From: Saccharothrix luteola
GTDB taxonomy: Bacteria; Actinomycetota; Actinomycetes; Mycobacteriales; Pseudonocardiaceae
DNA: 64,000 nucleotides
Reading direction: 5' to 3'
Assembly: GCF_020859565.1 (NCBI RefSeq)
Contig: NZ_JAJHUO010000013.1
Coordinates: forward strand, 62,001 to 126,000
Position 1 is the stretch's first letter. Each line of letters opens with the position of its first letter. Below, piece after piece: positions 16,102 to 25,063 of this stretch. The translations under genes and the position numbers were made by a program. The notes beneath the pieces are model-generated. The model did not search any database, had not been told where the DNA came from, and worked only from the letters and a program-made list of their open reading frames with translations.

Positions 16102-17772
16102 TCAGACGGCGAGGGCGGAGAAGTCGCCGGCGGCGAAGTCGTAGCCGATCGGCACTTCGACCAGGAACGGTCGCCGCAGCTCGAAACCCTTGCGCAGCGC
16201 GGTGCGCAGGCTGTCGCGGTCGGTGGCCAGGACCCCCTCGACGCCGTTGGCCTGGGCCAGCTGGACGAAGTCCACCGTGGAGAACCCGGTCGCCGGGCGG
16301 TGCGCGCGGCCGTGCCCCTTGTGCTGGTACAGCTCGATGAGCCCGTTGCCGCTGTTGTTCACCACGACCATCACCACCGGCAGGTTGAGCCGTGCGGCGG
16401 TCTCCAGGTCGGCGCTGTTGGAGTGGAACCCGCCGTCGCCCGCCAGCAGCACGACGGGCTCCCCCGGCCTGGCGAGCTGCGCGGCCAGCGCCGCCGGCAG
16501 CCCGTAGCCGAAGCTGGAGCAGCCGGCGGAGGTCAGGAAACCGTACGGGCGCGAGGAGTTGGCGAACAGGACGCCGTAGTGGCGGAAGTAGCCGATGTCG
16601 CTGACGAAGGTGCCTTCGCGCGGCAGCACCTCGTTCATCGTGTCGATGACCTGGTGCACCCGCATGCCGTCGGCGTGGTCGGTCCGGTCGGCCAGCAGCT
16701 CGGCGACCCGAGCGCGCAGCGGGGAGATGTCGTGCGGTGTCCTGGCTGCCACCCCGGCGGTCGCCCGGTCGAGGCCGGTGAGGAACGTGGCCGGGTCCAC
16801 CACGACGTCGACGTCCGGCCGCAGCACCCTGGGCACCGGGTTGACCGCGGCCGACACCCGGACCACCCGCTTGTCGCGGCCCCGCTGCCACATCGACGGG
16901 CGCAGGTCCTCGGCGTAGTCGTAGCCCAGCGCGATGATCAGGTCGACCGGGCCGAACAACGCGTCCAGCGCGGGGAAGTCGAGGATGCCGTCCATGTAGC
17001 CGCTCACCGCGCCGTAGCACAGCGGGTCGTCGGTGGGCAGCACGCCCTTGGCGGTGTAGGTGGTGATCACCGGTGTCCCGGTCCGCCGCGCGAACGACCG
17101 CAGCACGTCGACGGCCCCGGCTCTGATCGCCGCGCTGCCCACCACCAGCACGGGGTGCTCCGCGCCGGCGAACAGGTCCGCGACGACCGCGAGCTGCCGC
17201 CGCCAGTGCGGGTCGACCGTGCCGAGACCGGCCACGTGGTCGACCGGGGGCGGCGCCTGCGGCCCGATCGGCGCGCCGAGCAGGTCCACCGGCAGGCTCA
17301 GGAAGCTGGGACCGGGCGGCTCGACCGTGGCCGCCGACACCGCCGAGTCGATCAGGTCGACCACGTCGCGCGGCCGGGCCAACTCCTCCGCGAACTTCGT
17401 CAACGGCCGCATCACGCCGACCGTGTCGACGCACTGGTGCGTGTGGTTGGGGAACCGGTCGTAGGACTCCGTCTGCGCGGCGAGGGCGATGACCGCGCTC
17501 CGGTCCAGCGCGGCGGTGGCCACGCCGGTCGACAGGTTCGTGGCGCCCGGCCCGAGCGTGGCGAAGCAGGCCTGCGGCCGGTTGGTGATCCGGGCCAGCA
17601 CGTCCGCCATCACCCCGGCGGAGAACTCGTGCCGGGTGAGGACGAACTCGATCCCGTCGACCTCGTCGAACAGGATGGCCTCCGCCTCCCGGCCGACGAT
17701 CCCGAACACGTACTCGACGCCGTGGTCCCGCAGCCGCGACAGCAGCACGCCGGCCGTAGTGGGTGCAGTCAT
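16102..17772 (-). CDS. ceaS: N2-(2-carboxyethyl)arginine synthase (thiamine diphosphate enzyme)
   Basis: A 556-residue ThDP enzyme of the acetolactate-synthase fold. It condenses L-arginine with glyceraldehyde 3-phosphate, the first committed step to clavams. Visible features: the N-terminal pyrimidine-binding domain with the catalytic Glu in LTRHEFSAG; FATLGPGATNL; a central domain (VLVVGSAAIRAGAVDVLR); and the ThDP motif GDGGFHSNSADLE...VVVNN. Simple acetolactate synthase is unlikely, because bls and pah follow directly in the same operon. The ATG at 17772 follows GAGGAG at 12 bases; a longer start 90 bases upstream is unlikely. It is divergent from the M20 peptidase gene, with CAGGT repeats between. 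Confidence 0.92.
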   Translation of the reverse strand: MTAPTTAGVLLSRLRDHGVEYVFGIVGREAEAILFDEVDGIEFVLTRHEFSAGVMADVLARITNRPQACFATLGPGATNLSTGVATAALDRSAVIALAAQTESYDRFPNHTHQCVDTVGVMRPLTKFAEELARPRDVVDLIDSAVSAATVEPPGPSFLSLPVDLLGAPIGPQAPPPVDHVAGLGTVDPHWRRQLAVVADLFAGAEHPVLVVGSAAIRAGAVDVLRSFARRTGTPVITTYTAKGVLPTDDPLCYGAVSGYMDGILDFPALDALFGPVDLIIALGYDYAEDLRPSMWQRGRDKRVVRVSAAVNPVPRVLRPDVDVVVDPATFLTGLDRATAGVAARTPHDISPLRARVAELLADRTDHADGMRVHQVIDTMNEVLPREGTFVSDIGYFRHYGVLFANSSRPYGFLTSAGCSSFGYGLPAALAAQLARPGEPVVLLAGDGGFHSNSADLETAARLNLPVVMVVVNNSGNGLIELYQHKGHGRAHRPATGFSTVDFVQLAQANGVEGVLATDRDSLRTALRKGFELRRPFLVEVPIGYDFAAGDFSALAV

Positions 17773-17874
17773 GTGCCCGTCCCGCTCCTCACGAGTTCGG
17801 TCCACATCGCCGAACCGGGACCCAGTCCACACCAGACCGACTGCCACCGCGCCGTTTCTCACTCGGACGAGTCG

Positions 17875-17910
17875 CAGGTTACGTCAGGTGAGCGACGTCG
17901 CCCGTCAGGT
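17875..17910. promoter_or_regulatory. CAGGT direct repeats between ceaS and the M20 gene
   Basis: CAGGT occurs three times on the + strand at 17875, 17885 and 17906, two of them as the heptamer GTCAGGT (17883, 17904). Spacings of 10 and 21 bases are close to one and two helical turns, the arrangement known for SARP-type operators. The repeats sit in the 292-base region from which both operons diverge, so they are a candidate site for the SARP encoded at 20815. Confidence 0.4.
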
Positions 17911-18064
17911 TGCTCTGCCGGGTGATCGCGGGAACCGGCACTGTCGGCCCGGCACACCGTGAGCGAAGCTGCGTTGGGCTGTACCCGACACCTTCCGGCC
18001 GCGGCCCGCGCTCGTCCGCCGTGACCACGACGAGCGCGTCCTTTTCACCCGAGAGGAAACGCAC

Positions 18065-19507
18065 ATGGCCGACACCACGATCCGCACACCCGCGACCGAT
18101 GTGGACCACCTGCGCGAGCAGGTGCAGGAGCTGATGCCGCACCTGCGGGAGGTGCTCAAGATGCTCGTCGGCATCCCGTCGATCGCCACGGTGCCGCCCA
18201 CCCAGGACATGGAGCGGTGCAGCGACGCCATCGCCGCCGAGTTCCGGCGCGCGGGGCTCAACTCGGCGCGCACCGAGCGGATCAGCCACCAGGGCCAGGA
18301 GACCGCGCCGATCGTCTTCGTGGACGAGCCGGGCCCGCCCGGAGCACCCACCGTGCTGTTCTTCTCCCACTACGACGTGGCACCCGTCCAGGGCCAGGAG
18401 TGGTCGAGCGAGCCGTTCACCCCGACCGAGGTGAAGGTCGCGGGCGACGTCCGGCTCGTCGGCCGCGGCGTGTCCGACGAGAAGGCCGGCATCTGCGCCC
18501 ACCTCGGCATGGCCCAGCTGTTCGAGGGCAAGCCGCCGGTGCACCTCAAGCTGGTCGTCGAGGGCGAGGAGAAGTCGGGTCGGCGGGTCCTCGCGGACTA
18601 CCTCGGCGATCCCGGCACGCAGGACGACCGGTTCTCCGCCGACGTCATCGTCGTGGCCAACAGCGGGAAGTCGGGCAGCGGCGTGCCCGCCATCACGTCG
18701 ACGGTCCGCGGGTTCGCCGTGTACGACCTCGAGGTCGCCACCCTGGAACGCCCGGTGCACAGCGGGGTGTTCGGCGGGCCGGTGCCGGACGCGTTCATGG
18801 TGCTCGCGCAGCTGCTCGCGACGCTGCACGACCACGAGGGCGACGTGGCCGTGCAGGGGTTGAACCAGGACCAGCACGACTGGAACACCGTCGACGAAGA
18901 GCGGATGCGCGCCGACGCGGGCCTGCTGTCCGGTGTGTCGCTGATCGGCACCGGTTCGCTGGAGCAACGCCTGTACGGCAAGCCGTCGATCAACGTCGTC
19001 GGTCTGGACGCCGTCGGCCTGCAGCCCGTCGACCGCGCCGCGCACGTGCTGTGCGCCCGCGCCAAGGCCCGCATCAGCGTGCGGTTGGCGCCCGGCCAGG
19101 ACGTCGGCGCGGTGCAGTCGGCGCTGCGCGAGCACCTGGAGCAGCACCGGCCGTGGGGCATCGACTTCGAGCTGACCCCGGTGACCAGCAGCTCCGGTTT
19201 CAACGCCGCGCCGGGCGGGCAGTACCGCCTGCTGGCGGGGATGGCGCTGGCCGAGGCGCACGGCGCCGAGAGCGCCGAGGAGGTCGGCCAGGGTGGCGCG
19301 GGCTGGGCGCCGCACGTCCTCAAGCGGCTCAACCCCGAGTCCGACGTCGTGCTGTGGGGCGTGGAGGACTCGCGCTCGAACAACCACGGCGCCGACGAGA
19401 GCATCAGCTACACCGAGCTGGAGCGGCTGACGCTGGCCGAGGCGCTGTTGGTGAGCAAGGCGGCAGCGGCGGCGGCCACGTCGGTGCCGCGGGCGAGGAA
19501 GAGCTGA
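18065..19507 (+). CDS. M20-family metallopeptidase (dipeptidase-like) of the clavam cluster
   Basis: A 480-residue cytosolic M20 (carnosinase/Xaa-dipeptidase-like) protein. Zinc and catalytic motifs: SHYDVAP (His102, Asp104), GRGVSDEKAG (bridging Asp138), VVEGEEKSG (Glu168-Glu169) and a C-terminal NNHGADES (His441). The usual metal-binding Asp before the dimerisation domain appears replaced by Asn199 (VVANSGKSG), so activity may be altered. It leads an operon with the ATP-grasp ligase and the SARP gene and faces ceaS. A role in trimming or recycling a peptidyl clavam is inferred; this family is not part of the classical clavulanate set. GAGAGGAAA precedes the ATG. Confidence 0.85.
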   Translation: MADTTIRTPATDVDHLREQVQELMPHLREVLKMLVGIPSIATVPPTQDMERCSDAIAAEFRRAGLNSARTERISHQGQETAPIVFVDEPGPPGAPTVLFFSHYDVAPVQGQEWSSEPFTPTEVKVAGDVRLVGRGVSDEKAGICAHLGMAQLFEGKPPVHLKLVVEGEEKSGRRVLADYLGDPGTQDDRFSADVIVVANSGKSGSGVPAITSTVRGFAVYDLEVATLERPVHSGVFGGPVPDAFMVLAQLLATLHDHEGDVAVQGLNQDQHDWNTVDEERMRADAGLLSGVSLIGTGSLEQRLYGKPSINVVGLDAVGLQPVDRAAHVLCARAKARISVRLAPGQDVGAVQSALREHLEQHRPWGIDFELTPVTSSSGFNAAPGGQYRLLAGMALAEAHGAESAEEVGQGGAGWAPHVLKRLNPESDVVLWGVEDSRSNNHGADESISYTELERLTLAEALLVSKAAAAAATSVPRARKS

Positions 19508-19577
19508 ACCGTCCACAGTGGCCGGACGACGGGCCGAGCCGGTGTCGGGGAAGTCGAGGAGAGGAGCGCGTCCGGTC

Positions 19578-20828
19578 ATGCGGCCCAAGGTCGTCCTCGT
19601 CGGTCAACTGTCCTACTTCCCACCGGTGTTCGACAGCGCGCGCCGCGCGGGCATCGACCTGATCCTCGTGCCCAGGCCCGACGACCCCGTCACGCCGGCG
19701 CGGTTGCCCGCCTCGGTCGTGGAGCTGCTCGTGCTGCCGATCGGCGCGGACCCGGCGGCGGCGTCGGACCTCTTGGTCGAGCGGCACCGCCGGGAGCCGT
19801 TCGACGGCATCATGGCGGGCAACGAGAAGGTCGTGCCGTTCGTGGCCCGTGCGGCGGCCCGGCTGGGCCTGGTCGGGCTCACCGGCGAGGCGGCGACCGT
19901 CGTGCGGGACAAGGCGCTCATGCGGGAACGGCTGCGGGCCGCCGGTCTGGCCACCCCCGGGTTCGCGGTGGTGGCCGGGCCGGACCGCTGGCGCGACGCG
20001 CTGCGGCTGCGGTTCCCGGTGGTCGTCAAACCGACCAACGGGTACTCCAGCCTCGGCGTCGTCCGGGTCGACCGGCCCGACCAGCTCGCCGCCGCCGTGG
20101 CCGAGGTGCACGCCCTGGCCACGGCCCGGCTCGCCGAGGGGCGACCGGCGGAGGTCCTGGTCGAGGAGTACATCGACGGCGTCGAGCTGACCGCGGAGTC
20201 GATCGCGCACCGGGGAACCGTGCGGGTGTGCGGTGTCAGCTACAAGAGCGAGATGACCGGCCCGTACTTCGAGGAGACGATGATGCGCGCGCCGACCCGG
20301 CTGCCGGCGGAGGTGGTCGCGGCCGTCGAGCACGAGGTGGTGGCCGCGCACGCGGCGTTCGGGGTCACGGAGGGCACCACGCACACCGAGCTGCGCCTGT
20401 CGGCGGACGGGAGGCCGGTGCTGCTGGAGATGGCGGCCCGGCTCGGCGGCGCCGGCGTGATGCACCACGTCATCCACGCCGCCACCGGGATCGACGTCGC
20501 GGCCGAGGCGTTGCGGGTCCACTTGGGACGACCACCCGAGTACTGGACGAGCCCGCCCGCGCCGCGCGGGCACGGCGCCGCGTTCAGCGTCCCGGTCGGC
20601 CCCGGCGGCCGGGTGGCGCGCGTCCGCGGGCTCGACGAGCTGCGCGACGACCCGAGGGTGGACCACGTCATCGGGAACATGGTCCGACCCGGGGACGTTC
20701 TCGCGCCCTACCCGAACTGGTCGGCCTACCCGGGCATCGTGCTGTCCCACCACGCCAGCGACGACGATGCGACGGCGTTCCACGACCACCTCGCCCGCAC
20801 CGTCCGCGTCGAGTATGAGCCTGCCTAG
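19578..20828 (+). CDS. ATP-grasp carboxylate-amine ligase
   Basis: A 416-residue ATP-grasp enzyme. Visible elements: an N-terminal Rossmann-like domain (VVLVGQLSYFPP), the fold entry VRDKALMRERLRAAGLATPGF, the ATP-binding strand FPVVVKPTNGYSSLGV, VLVEEYIDGVELTAES and the metal site TTHTELRLS...VLLEMAARLGG. It resembles BacD-type amino-acid ligases and, by role, N-glycyl-clavaminate synthetase (GcaS) of the clavulanate cluster. It probably couples an amino acid to a clavam amine or carboxylate to give a dipeptide. The ATG at 19578 follows GAGGAGAGGAG; an earlier in-frame ATG at 19518 lacks a site. Its last 14 bases overlap the SARP start. Confidence 0.85.
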   Translation: MRPKVVLVGQLSYFPPVFDSARRAGIDLILVPRPDDPVTPARLPASVVELLVLPIGADPAAASDLLVERHRREPFDGIMAGNEKVVPFVARAAARLGLVGLTGEAATVVRDKALMRERLRAAGLATPGFAVVAGPDRWRDALRLRFPVVVKPTNGYSSLGVVRVDRPDQLAAAVAEVHALATARLAEGRPAEVLVEEYIDGVELTAESIAHRGTVRVCGVSYKSEMTGPYFEETMMRAPTRLPAEVVAAVEHEVVAAHAAFGVTEGTTHTELRLSADGRPVLLEMAARLGGAGVMHHVIHAATGIDVAAEALRVHLGRPPEYWTSPPAPRGHGAAFSVPVGPGGRVARVRGLDELRDDPRVDHVIGNMVRPGDVLAPYPNWSAYPGIVLSHHASDDDATAFHDHLARTVRVEYEPA

Positions 20829-23800
20829 GGTCGGCCGGCGCGAACCGGAGGACACCGACTTCCTCCAGTGGGCGGACCGGCCGTCGTTCTCGGTGTTCGG
20901 GCCCATGTCGGTGGTGGCGGACGGGCGGGCCGTGCGGCCGGGGCCGCCGCGCCAGCGGGCGGTGCTGGCGTTGCTGCTGGCCAACGCGCGCCAGGTGGTC
21001 CCGGTGTCCACCATGATCGGGTCGATCTGGGAGGACCGCCCGCCGGCGCAGGTCACGGCGACCCTCCAGTCCTACGTGTCCCGGCTGCGCGTGCTGCTAG
21101 CCGGCGCGGGCCGCGCGCCCGCGTTGCAGTGGCGCGCGCCGGGTTACCGGTTGGTCGTGCGGCCCGACCAGACCGATGTCGGCCGGTTCGAGCTGGCGGT
21201 CGCGCACGGCCGGGAGGCGCTGCGCGCGGGACGCGCGGCGGTCGCGGAGCGGTCGTTGGCGATGGCGCTGCGGTTGTGGACGGGCCGGCCGTACGCCGAG
21301 TTGGCCGGCTACCGGTTCGCCGCGCAGGAGGCCGCCCGGTTGGCGCAGGTGCGGTTGGCCGCGGTGGAGGGCCGGGCCGACGCCTGCTTCCACCTCGGTC
21401 AGGACGGCGAGCTGCTGGAGGCGCTCGGGCAGGAGGTGGCTCAGCACCCGTTGCGCGAGAGCCTCGTGCTGCGGCTGATGCGCGCGCAGTACCGGGTCGG
21501 GCGGCAGGCCGAGGCGTTGCGGGTGTACGAGCGGTCGAGGGCGCTCCTGGCGGATGAGCTGGGCGTCGACCCTGGCCGGGACTTGCAGGAGCTGCACCGG
21601 GCCATCCTCCGCCAGGACCCGTCGCTCGACCCGGCCGCGCGGCCCGTCGTGCCGTCGCCGCGCCGTGAGCTCGTGCCGACGTCCCGGCCCGGGCCGCTGT
21701 GGCTGCCGTTCGTCGGGCGGCGTGATCTGGTCGAGCGGTTGGCGCGGTGGTCGGGCGAGCGGGGTCGTGCGGTGTTGCTGACCGGCGCGGCGGGCACCGG
21801 GAAGAGCCGGCTGCTGCTGGAGCTGGCGGACCGGCTGGCGGCCGACGGCACGGAGGTGTTGTGGGCCTGCTGCCCGTGCGACGAGGAGGTGCCTTCGCTG
21901 TGGCCGTGGCGGCAGGTGCTGCGCCGGTTGCCCGCGCGTGCGGCGCGGATCGCGCGGGCGGTGGCCGAGGGTGAGCCGGTCGTCGCGCCGTCGTTCGAGG
22001 TGGCCGACGCGGTGTGCGAGTCCGTGCTGGCCGCGGCGGGCGAGCGGCGGGTGGCGGTCGTCGTGGAGGACGTCCAGTGGGCGGACGCGGGTTCGCTCGC
22101 CGTGCTGCGGCTGCTCGCACGGCAGGTGCACCGGTCCCCGCTGCTGCTGGTGATCACCGCACGCGGCCACGAGCCCGCCGACACCGCCGCGCACCCCGAC
22201 CTGCCCGGGACGCTCGCCGTCGTCGGTGGATCGCCCGCCACGACCGTGATCCGGCTCGCCGGGCTGAGCTCGGAGGAGTCCGCGGCGCTCGTGCTCGCGG
22301 CGGTGGGCGAGCAGGCGGGTGTCGCCGCGGCCCTGCACGAGCGGACCGGCGGAAATCCGCTGCTGCTGACCCAGTTGCTGGTGTCGTCGGTGAGCGGTGT
22401 GCCGGAGGGGATCCCCGACGTGGTGCGCTCGACGGTTCGGCAGTGGTTGGCGCGGCTGCCCCGGCCGGTGCGCGACGAATTGGAGCTGCGGGCGGTGCTG
22501 GGCGGGCACGTCGATCGGCCGCGGCCTGCCGACGTCCCCGACCCGCTCCGGGCGGCGATCGGCGCGGGGCTGCTGACGCCGACGGAGGGCCGACTGGCGC
22601 ACCCGCTGGTCGGCGAGGTGCTCCTGACCGACCTGCCCGGTCCCCGACTGGCCCAACTGCACTCCGCGGCAACCGAGACCCTGATCACCCGCGCGTTGGA
22701 CGCCCGGCCGGCGGACGCGCGGGCCGTGCGGATCGAGCCGCTCCTGCCACCGACCGGCGCGATGGTCGGACCCACCGACACCGAGCCGGCCCTCCGGCAC
22801 ACCGGCGCGACAGCCGGACTCACCGGGCTCCCTGACACCGAGCCGATCCTTCGGCACGCGGCTGCCGTGGCCGAGTTGGCCGGCGTCGTGCGCGCGGTCG
22901 GTCCGTTGCTGCGCGCGGCGCGTTTCGTGGAACGGGCCGGGGCCGCGCCGCAGGCGCTGGACTGGTTGCACCACGCGGTGGGTCTGGTCGGTCGGGGGCG
23001 GGGGCGCACCGCCGAGATCGAGGTGGTGCTGCAGTTGCACCGGGTCCGGCTCGGGGCTGCCGTGCACGGCTACCGCAGCGACGTCGTGGAAACCGCGCAC
23101 GCCAGGGCCGAGGAGCTGTGCCCGCGGGTGCGCCCGTCGTTGCGGGCGGCGGTGCTGCGGGCCCGTTGCCTGACCCGGCTGGTCACCGGCCAGTACGAGG
23201 AAGTGGACGGGCCGGCGGGCGAGTTGGACGAGATGGGGGAGCGGGGCGACTTGGCCGCGGCCGTCTCCGCGTGCCTGAGCCGGGGCGCGGCCCGGCACGA
23301 GCAGGGCAGGTTGGACGAGGCGTTGGCGCAGTTCGACCGGGCCGCCGCGCTGGCCGACGCCGCTGGACTGCGGCCCGGAGCCCCCGCGACGGTCGCCGTG
23401 GGCGGCTACCTCGCCTTCACCCACTGGTTCCAGGGCTCGCGGGACACCGCGGCCGCGCGCAGCCGAGCCCTCCTCTCCACGACCGCCGCGGCCGGTGTGC
23501 CACCGGTCGCCCGGGTGTTCGCGCTCTACGTCGACAGCGTGCTCGCCGCGCTGGGAGGCGACGTCGAGCGGGCCTGGCGCAGCGGGCGGGCCGGGGCCGC
23601 GTTGGCCACGCGCGGCGGGCCGGGGTACTGGCGCGACATGACCGCCGTGCCGCACGGCTGGGCGTTGGTCCACCGCGGCCAGGTCGCCGCCGGGCTCCGC
23701 CTCATCCGGGCGGCGCTCACGTCCTCGGCGCGGTCGGAGGTGTGGTTGCGGCGGGCGTTGAACCTGCGGCTGCTCGCCGACGCGGAGCACCGCGCCGGCC

Positions 23801-23910
23801 ACGACCGCGACGCCTGCCGGACGTTGCGGACGATGGTCGTGCACGCCCGGTGCCGCCGCGAGCACCTCTACCTGCGGCCGGGTACCAGGTTCGCGTTGCC
23901 GCCGCTGTAG
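20815..23910 (+). CDS. SARP-family pathway regulator with AAA ATPase and TPR-like C-terminus
   Basis: A 1031-residue regulator, probably the cluster-specific activator and equivalent to Cvm7-type proteins. Residues about 25-115 are the SARP winged helix (FSVFGPMSVVADGRAV, TLQSYVSRLRVLL). Residues 120-265 are the activation domain (VDPGRDLQELHRAIL). An AAA ATPase follows, with GRRDLVERL, Walker A GAAGTGKS near 323 and Walker B VVVEDVQWAD. The C-terminal part (about 680-1030) is helical repeats. The ATG at 20815 lies inside the ligase gene (14-base overlap), so translation is coupled. Likely targets are the repeat-bearing divergent promoters at 17773-18064 and 24908-25063. Confidence 0.9.
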   Translation: MSLPRVGRREPEDTDFLQWADRPSFSVFGPMSVVADGRAVRPGPPRQRAVLALLLANARQVVPVSTMIGSIWEDRPPAQVTATLQSYVSRLRVLLAGAGRAPALQWRAPGYRLVVRPDQTDVGRFELAVAHGREALRAGRAAVAERSLAMALRLWTGRPYAELAGYRFAAQEAARLAQVRLAAVEGRADACFHLGQDGELLEALGQEVAQHPLRESLVLRLMRAQYRVGRQAEALRVYERSRALLADELGVDPGRDLQELHRAILRQDPSLDPAARPVVPSPRRELVPTSRPGPLWLPFVGRRDLVERLARWSGERGRAVLLTGAAGTGKSRLLLELADRLAADGTEVLWACCPCDEEVPSLWPWRQVLRRLPARAARIARAVAEGEPVVAPSFEVADAVCESVLAAAGERRVAVVVEDVQWADAGSLAVLRLLARQVHRSPLLLVITARGHEPADTAAHPDLPGTLAVVGGSPATTVIRLAGLSSEESAALVLAAVGEQAGVAAALHERTGGNPLLLTQLLVSSVSGVPEGIPDVVRSTVRQWLARLPRPVRDELELRAVLGGHVDRPRPADVPDPLRAAIGAGLLTPTEGRLAHPLVGEVLLTDLPGPRLAQLHSAATETLITRALDARPADARAVRIEPLLPPTGAMVGPTDTEPALRHTGATAGLTGLPDTEPILRHAAAVAELAGVVRAVGPLLRAARFVERAGAAPQALDWLHHAVGLVGRGRGRTAEIEVVLQLHRVRLGAAVHGYRSDVVETAHARAEELCPRVRPSLRAAVLRARCLTRLVTGQYEEVDGPAGELDEMGERGDLAAAVSACLSRGAARHEQGRLDEALAQFDRAAALADAAGLRPGAPATVAVGGYLAFTHWFQGSRDTAAARSRALLSTTAAAGVPPVARVFALYVDSVLAALGGDVERAWRSGRAGAALATRGGPGYWRDMTAVPHGWALVHRGQVAAGLRLIRAALTSSARSEVWLRRALNLRLLADAEHRAGHDRDACRTLRTMVVHARCRREHLYLRPGTRFALPPL

Positions 23911-23917
23911 GGCCGGG

Positions 23918-24907
23918 TCAGCGGCCGACGAACGGCACGACGTCCGCCGCGTCGACGGGGCCGTCCAGCCGGGACGGGTCCCGGGTGTACATCCGGTGCA
24001 GCCAGCGGTCGCGGCCGTCCCACCTGGGGTGGAACGGCGTGCGGGCGTGAGTGGTCCGCGAGTTGTCCACCACGACCAGGTCTCCCGGCTCCAGCCGCAC
24101 CGGCTCGGCCACCTCGGTCAGGGCGTCCGACAACGCGCCGAGCGCGCGCCGTCCCGCCGGGTCGGCCGGGCGCATCAGCTCGCGGTCGTAGGCCATCATC
24201 GGGTCGCCCGGGTCGCCGTCCAGCACCGGCACGGACGTCACCGGCTCCGGCAGGCCGGGCGGCCGGAACGCCAGGTCGACGTGGCACGGCACGGGCGCGC
24301 CGAGCAGCCGGTCGCGGTCGGCGGCCGACAGCAGCGGCACGGCGTTGCGCACGGAGGCCACCAGCGTCGCGGCGGTGCGGTCGTGGTCGGCCCGTGAGCA
24401 CGCCAGCAGCACGTGGTGCGGCTGGTGCCGGTGGTAGGCCATCTCGGTGTGGAACTCGAGCAGCGTCTCGGAGGTCTCGGCGGACAGGTGGTGGGCGCCG
24501 GGCGACGGGTAGATGTCCTGCAACACGCTGCCCGCGCGCAGCTCCCGGTAGCCGGTCGGCTCGCCCAGCCGCAGCGCGACGATCGCCAGCCACGCCTCCA
24601 TGGCCAGCAGGGGTCGTTCTTCCGGGGCGGGCGTCGTGGTCGGTGTCGGCGGCAGCTCGGCGTCGTCGACGGGCAGCCCGCGCAGCAGCAGGTAACCGTG
24701 CCGGTTGCCCGTGTCGCGGAACACCCGCAGCGACTCCAGCAGCTCTGCGGGCAACCGCTCGGCCGCGGCGCGGGCCGCGCGGAAGAACGCGGGCAGGTCG
24801 CCGCGCGGTCGCACCGGCAGCGATGCGCGCAGGTCGAGCAGCAGGTCGTGGTGCGCGTCGCAGCGCAGCACCGGCCGGGCGGTGGTCGCGGTCGGAGAGG
24901 TCGTCAC
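23918..24907 (-). CDS. cas: Clavaminate synthase (Fe(II)/2-oxoglutarate oxygenase)
   Basis: A 329-residue non-haem iron oxygenase that performs three steps in clavam formation: hydroxylation, oxidative cyclisation and desaturation to clavaminic acid. The facial triad is visible as HTE (His153, Glu155) and a distal His287 in NSRTTHART. A 2-oxoglutarate-binding Arg follows in WDGRDRWLHRMY. Length matches known enzymes (about 325). The GTG start at 24907 is preceded by AGGGGG. It is convergent with the SARP gene (7 bases apart) and divergent from the aldo/keto reductase gene, as I recall for cas1 and cvm1 of S. clavuligerus. Confidence 0.92.
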   Translation of the reverse strand: MTTSPTATTARPVLRCDAHHDLLLDLRASLPVRPRGDLPAFFRAARAAAERLPAELLESLRVFRDTGNRHGYLLLRGLPVDDAELPPTPTTTPAPEERPLLAMEAWLAIVALRLGEPTGYRELRAGSVLQDIYPSPGAHHLSAETSETLLEFHTEMAYHRHQPHHVLLACSRADHDRTAATLVASVRNAVPLLSAADRDRLLGAPVPCHVDLAFRPPGLPEPVTSVPVLDGDPGDPMMAYDRELMRPADPAGRRALGALSDALTEVAEPVRLEPGDLVVVDNSRTTHARTPFHPRWDGRDRWLHRMYTRDPSRLDGPVDAADVVPFVGR

Positions 24908-24969
24908 GGTGCCCCCTGGGAGTCCTCGTGGTCACGGCGCGGACGCCGGCTCGGCTGGTCTGGCCGAGG

Positions 24970-25012
24970 CTTGCAGGAGCGCCTTGCAAGGGGTTGGACG
25001 AGTGCCTTGCAG
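24970..25012. promoter_or_regulatory. CTTGCA repeats between cas and the aldo/keto reductase gene
   Basis: CTTGCA occurs three times on the + strand (24970, 24983, 25006), the last two within GCCTTGCA, spaced 13 and 23 bases. The region between the two divergent genes is only 156 bases. The third copy runs into GCAGGT, also present in the ceaS-M20 promoter. Candidate operator of the cluster SARP. Confidence 0.4.
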
Positions 25013-25063
25013 GTGTGGTCGGCCGGGCTGCCGCGGCCGGGACACCCGCCTAGCTTGTCCACC

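Noticed and set aside
16102..17772. Acetolactate synthase large subunit
   Set aside because: No small subunit or branched-chain genes are nearby; operon partners bls and pah make carboxyethylarginine synthase the better reading.
15064..17925. Long open frame of 953 codons on the + strand
   Set aside because: It is the antisense shadow of bls and ceaS, with low-complexity Arg/His/Gly composition and no domains, as expected in high-GC DNA.
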